DNA from: Patescibacteria group bacterium
Lineage (GTDB): Bacteria > Patescibacteriota > Patescibacteriia > 2-12-FULL-60-25
DNA: 10,035 nt
Assembly: GCA_018824765.1 (NCBI GenBank)
Contig: JAHJFW010000049.1
Span: forward strand, 1-10,035
Direction of reading: 5' to 3'
Below the pieces are notes generated by a model. That model was not told where the DNA came from. It was given only the letters and a program-made list of their open reading frames with translations, and ran no database searches. Shown here in pieces: positions 5,415-10,035 of the stretch; position 1 is the stretch's first letter; every line of letters begins with the position of its first letter. Both the position numbers and the translations under genes were made by a program.

Positions 5415-8105
5415 TTAAAATTCCACCGGCTTCATCTCATCCCAATTCTTCCCGTATTTAGCATCAACCACCAGCGGAACCCCGATCTTTTCAATGCTTT
5501 GCATGATGTCAACGATGATTTCCGCCGCTCTTGTAACTTCTTTTTCAGCCACTTCAAACACTAATTCATCATGGACCTGCAACAACATGTCGGCTTTTAA
5601 TTTTTTCTCGCTGGTTACTTTCGCGATTTCAATCATGGCTAATTTAATCAAATCGGCTGAAGTGCCTTGGACCGGCATATTAACGGCCATGCGCTCGGCA
5701 GCCGAACGGAATTGCGGCATACGCGAATTGATTTCAGGCAGGGCGCGCCTTCTGCCGAACAATGTTTCGACATAGCCGCGCGCATGCGCCAGCGCCTTGG
5801 TCTGCTCAAGGTATTCGCGCACGCCGGCATAAACCAGAAAATATTCGTCAATGAATCTTTTAGCCTCTTCAAAAGTCATGCCTGTGGCTCTGGACAATCC
5901 CATAGGGCCTTGGCCGTAGATAATGCCAAAATTGATAGCCTTGGCACTGCGGCGCTGTTCTTTTGTTACTTCTTCCAATGGCACTGACCAGACTGCAGAC
6001 GCGGTTGCCGTATGAATATCCAATCCGCGCCGGAAAACATCCAGCATTTTTTCGTCCTTGGCCAATGCCGCCACAATGCGCAGTTCGATCTGCGAATAAT
6101 CGCATGACAACAAAAACTTTCCGGCCGGCGCAACAAAGCCGTGGCGGATCTTTCGGCCGAGTTCCGTGCGGATCGGAATATTTTGCAAATTCGGGTTTGA
6201 AGAAGAAAGCCGGCCGGTGGCAGTCAGTGCTTGGTTATAAGTCGTATGCACGTGCCCGCTTTTATCGGCCAAGAGCGGCAAGGCTTCGACATACGTGGAC
6301 AGCAGTTTTGCTACCTCCCGAAACTCGACTATTTTTTCAATTATCGGATGCGCGCCTTGCAGTTTTTCAAGCTCTGAAGCCGCGGTTGAAATTCCGGTCT
6401 TCCCGCGTTTGATTCCCTTAGACGACAAACCCAGCACTTCGAATAATATGTGAGCGAGTTGCTGTGGTGACGCCGGATTAAAAACTTCTCCGGCTATTTT
6501 TTCCATTTCCTCTTCCAAGCGCGACTTTTCCCGCCTAAAATCCTCAGTCAAAATTTTAAAATACTTCGTGTCTATCAACACCCCCCTATCTTCCATTTCA
6601 GCCAAGACTTCAATCAGCGGCGTTTCAAAACGCTGGACAAATTTATCCAAACTTTTGGCTTTCAAACCACTCTCCAAAACGCGGTGCAAAGCGCGCACGC
6701 CGTAAATTTCTTTAGCCAAGTCATTTTCCCCTTCAGGCAAGCTTTCGTTTAAATAAGCGGCTGACAATGAGTTTAAATCCTGCCGCCCCTCTCCACCGGA
6801 CAAAATATACGCGGCTACCTCAATATCAAAAAATAAGCCTTTCAATTCACAGTTGTTTTGCTTAGCCCAGTGCCAATCCGCTTTCAGGTTATGGCCGATC
6901 TTTTTTATTTCAGCGTCAGCCAAAATATCAAATAACGCGGATCTAATACGCTGGCCGCTTAAATTCGCGGACGTGATAACTGCAATTTTATCTTGGCTTG
7001 CCACTGCCAGCACGGGCGCGTCCTGAAACAACGACGGTTGGGCGGCTAAAGCCGAGCGGATATAAAGCAACTTTTCGCTCTTGGCGATTTTTAAAACAGT
7101 TTCAAGGTCTTGCGTCTCTGGAGCGCCGGATTTATGAAGCGATTTTTTTCCGCTGTCCGATACGACTTCCGATTTGTCAGACTTAACCTCAACCTCATCT
7201 TTAGCAGCCGCCGTCTTGCCTAAAGCGCGCGCCAACAATGTCTTAAAACCGAGGCCGCTGAACAATTCCGTCAAGGCCGCTCGGTCAACCAATCGGCGCC
7301 TTAAATCCTTTTCCTTGAAATCCACCGGCGCATCATCCACAAGGCGGACCAAGGGCAGGATTTCACGCGCCTCTTTTTCACCGTCCAAAAGCTTCTGCCT
7401 GATTGATGGCGACAATTTTGCGCGTGGGTCGCGCGCCGCCTTAAAAATGCCGTCCAGATTCCTGTAGGCGACCAGCAAATCAGTAGCGGTTTTTTCGCCG
7501 ATACCGGCGACTCCCTTCAGGTTATCCGAGGGGTCGCCCCTGAGCGCTTTAAAATCCGCCACTTGTTCGGGGCGAAGGCGCGTTTCACGTTCCAGCGATC
7601 CGGCATCGTAAACAACGGTTTCGCTGACGCCCTTCTTGAAGGCGACAACTTGGACATTTGGCGCAATGGCCTGCCAGACATCCTTGTCGCTAGTCATCAA
7701 AATCACAGGTATCCCTTTTTTTGTTAACTTTTTTGCAAATGTCGCCAGTAAATCATCGGCTTCATAACCAGGCGCCTCCACATTGATGCCTCCAAAAACC
7801 TCGACCACGCGCTTAGCTGTCGGCATTTGAGCATAAAATTCATCCGGCTGTTGCTCGCGCTGGGCTTTATATTCCTTGCGCGCCTTATGCCTGTAAGTGG
7901 GCTCTGGTGTATCCCAACATACGATCAGATGCGACGGCTTTTCTTGGCCTAGAATTTTGAGCAAGACTGAACTAAATCCGTACACAGCATTAATCAAAGT
8001 GCCGTCCGGCGCAGTGAGCGGCGGCAATGCATGCCAAGCCCTGTGTATCAAAGAATTGGCATCTATTATCAGCGCCTTGCCATCCCCTGTCGCGCGTTTA
8101 ACCAT
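5415..8105 (-). CDS. polA: DNA polymerase I
   Basis: This 896-aa enzyme fills gaps and removes RNA primers in repair and lagging-strand maturation. The 5'-nuclease domain (about 1-295) has IIDANSLIHRAW, GYEADDLLA, TSDKDVW and the helix-hairpin-helix segment GDPSDNLKGVAGIGEK (190-205). A lysine/serine/glutamate-rich linker (about 299-333) follows. The exonuclease-like domain (334-490) keeps NLKAD (406-410) but lacks the DxE of Exo I and the YxxxD aspartate of Exo III, so proofreading is probably lost. The polymerase domain is intact: motif A DYSQIE (669-674), motif B RRSAKAINFGIIYG (718-731) and motif C HDE (845-847). The ATG at 8105 fits the family N-terminus and has GAAGG just upstream; an ATG at 8129 or TTG at 8153 would add 8 or 16 residues. 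holA follows in the same operon. Confidence 0.95.
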   Translation of the reverse strand: MVKRATGDGKALIIDANSLIHRAWHALPPLTAPDGTLINAVYGFSSVLLKILGQEKPSHLIVCWDTPEPTYRHKARKEYKAQREQQPDEFYAQMPTAKRVVEVFGGINVEAPGYEADDLLATFAKKLTKKGIPVILMTSDKDVWQAIAPNVQVVAFKKGVSETVVYDAGSLERETRLRPEQVADFKALRGDPSDNLKGVAGIGEKTATDLLVAYRNLDGIFKAARDPRAKLSPSIRQKLLDGEKEAREILPLVRLVDDAPVDFKEKDLRRRLVDRAALTELFSGLGFKTLLARALGKTAAAKDEVEVKSDKSEVVSDSGKKSLHKSGAPETQDLETVLKIAKSEKLLYIRSALAAQPSLFQDAPVLAVASQDKIAVITSANLSGQRIRSALFDILADAEIKKIGHNLKADWHWAKQNNCELKGLFFDIEVAAYILSGGEGRQDLNSLSAAYLNESLPEGENDLAKEIYGVRALHRVLESGLKAKSLDKFVQRFETPLIEVLAEMEDRGVLIDTKYFKILTEDFRREKSRLEEEMEKIAGEVFNPASPQQLAHILFEVLGLSSKGIKRGKTGISTAASELEKLQGAHPIIEKIVEFREVAKLLSTYVEALPLLADKSGHVHTTYNQALTATGRLSSSNPNLQNIPIRTELGRKIRHGFVAPAGKFLLSCDYSQIELRIVAALAKDEKMLDVFRRGLDIHTATASAVWSVPLEEVTKEQRRSAKAINFGIIYGQGPMGLSRATGMTFEEAKRFIDEYFLVYAGVREYLEQTKALAHARGYVETLFGRRRALPEINSRMPQFRSAAERMAVNMPVQGTSADLIKLAMIEIAKVTSEKKLKADMLLQVHDELVFEVAEKEVTRAAEIIVDIMQSIEKIGVPLVVDAKYGKNWDEMKPVEF

Positions 8106-8127
8106 GGCCTTCACATTACAACTTTCC

Positions 8128-8157
8128 ATGAGAATTTGGAAGCTGCTGCGCAATCAA
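8128..8157 (-). promoter_or_regulatory. Possible promoter of polA-holA
   Basis: On the minus strand TTGATT (8157-8152) and TCTCAT (8133-8128) are 18 bp apart, after the terminator of the upstream gene. Transcription would begin near 8121, about 15 nt before the chosen polA ATG, and would exclude the two longer start choices. The match is weak. Confidence 0.3.
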
Positions 8158-8176
8158 ACAAAGTATCCCTTCCATT

Positions 8177-8202
8177 AAAAAACCCCTGATGAGAATCAGG
8201 GG
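8177..8202 (-). terminator. Rho-independent terminator after the 317-aa gene
   Basis: On the minus strand CCCCTGAT (8202-8195) and ATCAGGGG (8190-8183) form a perfect 8-bp stem with a 4-nt TCTC loop, followed by six T residues (8182-8177). It lies about 22 bp after the stop codon and separates this gene from polA. Confidence 0.9.
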
Positions 8203-8224
8203 CTGAAATGCAGGCGCGAACCTG

Positions 8225-9178
8225 CTAGAACTTGAGGTAGCTCTTCGCCACCGGATGCATTTGCAACGCAGTGTCGTAGTGGAGCTCGGCAATCCTCTCG
8301 AACTGCCTGTAGCTGGCGTATACGTCATCACTCCCGCTCAGGAAGCCGATGCCGAAATTCTGCGTCTTCTGCTCTTCCCCCCAAATGCCGCTGAACCTGT
8401 TGCGATCTGTTCGCTTGATGGTCAGCAGCCGCTCATAGCCTCCTTCGAGATTGACCACGATCTTGATCTCGTCGGCCTTGCCGGTCTTAGGTCTGCCCAA
8501 AGAACCCAATGAGCGGTTGTCCGTCTGCCTTGCCACAAGAGTCCATGGCACGCCTGTCGAGATGCGCTCGGGCTTGGACCTGACCTCGGCGGCATTGATG
8601 GCGCCGATCGCGAAGCCAGTGCCGGTCGGATCCACGAACACGGCGAGCAGGATGTCGGCGCTCTTGTCGTAGCGAATGCTGGCAATGCCATGCCTGCCGA
8701 CCGGGTTGAGCACCATCCTCTCCTCTTTTTCCGGGATGCGCATCATCGTGACCAACCGCCCGTTCATGAGCGGCGTGGTGGTATAGAGATCCGTCACCGG
8801 CAGATCGGTTTTGGCGTCAGGCAGACAGGACAACATCTCGATCGCATCGTCCAACTGCCTGTACGTACCGATGTTCGGGGTTTCCTCCGTGAACAGAAGA
8901 TTGCCGAGGATCACGATGTTGGCGATGTAGTCACCACCTTCGAACCCGACCTTGAACATGGACTTGGTTCGGATGTCCAAGCCGGCGGCAGTGATGCCAA
9001 GACCGATCTTCCCAGTGTCTGTGTCCACCTCGATCTTCACGATCTGCGCCGCAGTCAGCCCTTTGTTCATGATGAAATCGGCGATCTGGTCGGGCTTGAC
9101 CCAAATGGTCATGACTTCCATAATGACGTCCTTCTCGGCGTTGGGATTGATCTGGCTCTTGGTGGTGTTCTCGCTCAT
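8225..9178 (-). CDS. Conserved-looking hypothetical protein, 317 aa, unknown function
   Basis: I do not recognise this protein. It has no signal peptide, transmembrane segment, cysteine motif or nucleotide-binding loop, so it is probably cytoplasmic. Strand-like and short helical stretches alternate. Two parts look related: KIEV (48-51) leading to YRQLDDAIEML (106-116), and KIVV (239-242) leading to YRQFERIAELH (290-300). This suggests an internal duplication around a middle segment (about 125-225) containing VFVDPTGTGFAIGAINAAEV. The ATG at 9178 is preferred because GGAG lies 6 nt upstream; a TTG at 9199 would add 7 residues. Codon use differs from neighbours: 20 of the first 23 codons end in G or C, against 13 of 23 in both comM and the lipoprotein gene. 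It has its own promoter, leader of about 113 nt, SD and terminator. Long open frames on the opposite strand here are shadows caused by the G/C-rich third positions. Confidence 0.8.
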   Translation of the reverse strand: MSENTTKSQINPNAEKDVIMEVMTIWVKPDQIADFIMNKGLTAAQIVKIEVDTDTGKIGLGITAAGLDIRTKSMFKVGFEGGDYIANIVILGNLLFTEETPNIGTYRQLDDAIEMLSCLPDAKTDLPVTDLYTTTPLMNGRLVTMMRIPEKEERMVLNPVGRHGIASIRYDKSADILLAVFVDPTGTGFAIGAINAAEVRSKPERISTGVPWTLVARQTDNRSLGSLGRPKTGKADEIKIVVNLEGGYERLLTIKRTDRNRFSGIWGEEQKTQNFGIGFLSGSDDVYASYRQFERIAELHYDTALQMHPVAKSYLKF

Positions 9179-9184
9179 TTGCAG

Positions 9185-9188
9185 CTCC
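9185..9188 (-). promoter_or_regulatory. SD that decides the start of the 317-aa gene
   Basis: GGAG on the minus strand lies 6 nt before the ATG at 9178. The alternative TTG at 9199 lies upstream of this motif and has no SD of its own. Confidence 0.75.
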
Positions 9189-9297
9189 AAATCGTTCAAG
9201 GCACAGTATCAAACCGTACCCTGAATTAATGGTGGTTTCGTAATGAAGAGCTTAAGTAAAGGTGCAAAATGACTCACAACATGCGAATCAGGGCCGT

Positions 9298-9326
9298 AAG
9301 GTATCAGTGCAATAAAGCAATGTCAA
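9298..9326 (-). promoter_or_regulatory. Promoter of the 317-aa gene
   Basis: On the minus strand a perfect TTGACA (9326-9321) is followed after exactly 17 bp by TACCTT (9303-9298), preceded by TGA, an extended -10 feature. Predicted transcription start is near 9291, leaving a leader of about 113 nt. Within that leader CCCTGA/TCAGGG (positions 9219-9224 and 9288-9293) could pair over about 60 nt. Confidence 0.65.
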
Positions 9327-9350
9327 GAACCTTGCGAAGCCTGCCGCAGC

Positions 9351-10035
9351 CTATCTCAAGCAAACGTGCGCCTTATATACTATCGCAATATCAACTCCCA
9401 ACTTCGTAATACGGCGGGCGTGGCTCTTAAGCGGCTGGAGATCGTAAGCTGCAACGTTAAGTCCTCTTCTTTTTATAAATGCCACTCGTTTTCTATTCAA
9501 AATATTTTGAGGAAAACCAACAGCCCATACTTCCGCAGCTTTTGACTTTTTCCAAAACGAGCGTCCGCGAAACATGTATGGCCAAGTATTTTTTAACAAC
9601 AGGGTTCTTACTTCTGGCAATTCCTTTTTGGTAATTTCCAAATCCTCCAATACAAAAGATGAAATGATGCTGCGTTGGCGCAGTGAGGCGCTGGTTTTTA
9701 ATTTTGTCAGGAGCGGCTGGAGAGCTCCCCTGTCCTTGATCTCAATATCAAATTGGACCGGCTCAAAAATCGCTGACGTGATTTCATTCAGATTCGGTAT
9801 CCGCCCCTTGCCTCTTAACTCCACCTCAGCCAGCTCTTTAAAAGAAAGATCGCGCACTCTGCGGGCGTCTCCGGCAATGCGGTCCAGCGTTTCGTCGTGG
9901 ACAACAACAGGCATGGCATCGCGCGACAAGCGAAGATCGAATTCAATTCCATCGCAAGCCAATTCCACGGCTTTTTCGAATGCATCCAGCGTATTCTCAG
10001 CCGTACGCCTATCATGTATGCCGCGATGGGCAAAA
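9351..10035 (-). CDS. Glycerophosphodiester phosphodiesterase (5' end beyond window)
   Basis: GDPD enzymes split glycerophosphodiesters, released from phospholipids, into glycerol-3-phosphate and an alcohol, using a metal-dependent TIM barrel. About 227 residues are visible, read in frame to the window edge. The open edge starts FAHRG, the catalytic His-Arg-Gly motif, then ENTLDAF. Further on come IEFDLR (metal-binding Glu and Asp), VVVHDETLDR (second catalytic His) and FDIEIKD (Glu and Lys of the active site), so all key residues are present. The C-terminal stretch GVDIAIVYKAHVCLR replaces the more usual GVDGIITD-type ending, a mild divergence. The GTG at 9968 is internal and not the true start, because homology continues upstream without a stop. 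Few residues should be missing. No signal peptide can be judged. No clear terminator follows; the next promoter begins 25 bp past the stop codon. Confidence 0.92.
   Translation of the reverse strand, partial: FAHRGIHDRRTAENTLDAFEKAVELACDGIEFDLRLSRDAMPVVVHDETLDRIAGDARRVRDLSFKELAEVELRGKGRIPNLNEITSAIFEPVQFDIEIKDRGALQPLLTKLKTSASLRQRSIISSFVLEDLEITKKELPEVRTLLLKNTWPYMFRGRSFWKKSKAAEVWAVGFPQNILNRKRVAFIKRRGLNVAAYDLQPLKSHARRITKLGVDIAIVYKAHVCLR

Noticed and set aside
8690..9229. 179-aa open frame on the plus strand opposite the 317-aa gene
   Set aside because: It is rich in His, Asp and Arg, typical of an antisense shadow of a G/C-ending gene, and lacks an SD; the minus-strand frame is longer and has promoter, SD and terminator.
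9304..9350. Terminator hairpin after the GDPD gene
   Set aside because: Only a short CTGC-G-GCAG symmetry and repeated AGGCT-like words were found, with no usable loop or T tract.

Overview
The window looks like chromosomal DNA from an uncultured bacterium, most plausibly a Candidate Phyla Radiation (Patescibacteria, Parcubacteria-like) member or a similar streamlined lineage. This is inferred from compact housekeeping genes, the pairing of a short TraR/DksA zinc-finger gene with lspA, core genes without Shine-Dalgarno (SD) sequences, and a PolA with a decayed proofreading site. No rRNA marker is present, so the placement is tentative. I see no tRNA, rRNA, CRISPR, transposase or phage genes.

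Layout, left to right. Positions 1-566 hold no credible gene. They contain five tandem copies of an 85-bp unit, each carrying two inverted repeats, with an extended palindrome at the left edge. The plus strand then has a TraR/DksA-family gene and lspA (signal peptidase II) as a two-gene operon. Next come a cysteine-rich lipoprotein with its own strong ribosome binding site and terminator, comM/yifB (an AAA+ branch-migration helicase of the Mg-chelatase-like family), and rpsT (ribosomal protein S20). Two stacked hairpins separate rpsT from the convergent minus-strand genes.

On the minus strand, transcription runs from right to left. A glycerophosphodiester phosphodiesterase gene enters from the right edge. 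It is followed by an unrecognised 317-aa gene with its own promoter, SD and terminator, and then by a polA-holA operon (DNA polymerase I and DNA polymerase III delta subunit, separated by 7 nt).

Functionally, lspA is the enzyme that matures lipoproteins such as the one encoded next to it. polA, holA and comM all act on DNA (repair/lagging-strand processing, clamp loading, recombination during transformation). rpsT and the DksA-like gene belong to translation and transcriptional control. The parts least explained by known biology are the 85-bp double-hairpin array, the 317-aa protein (G/C-ending codons, internal duplication, long leader) and the eight-cysteine lipoprotein. I found no clear evidence of a new multi-gene system.
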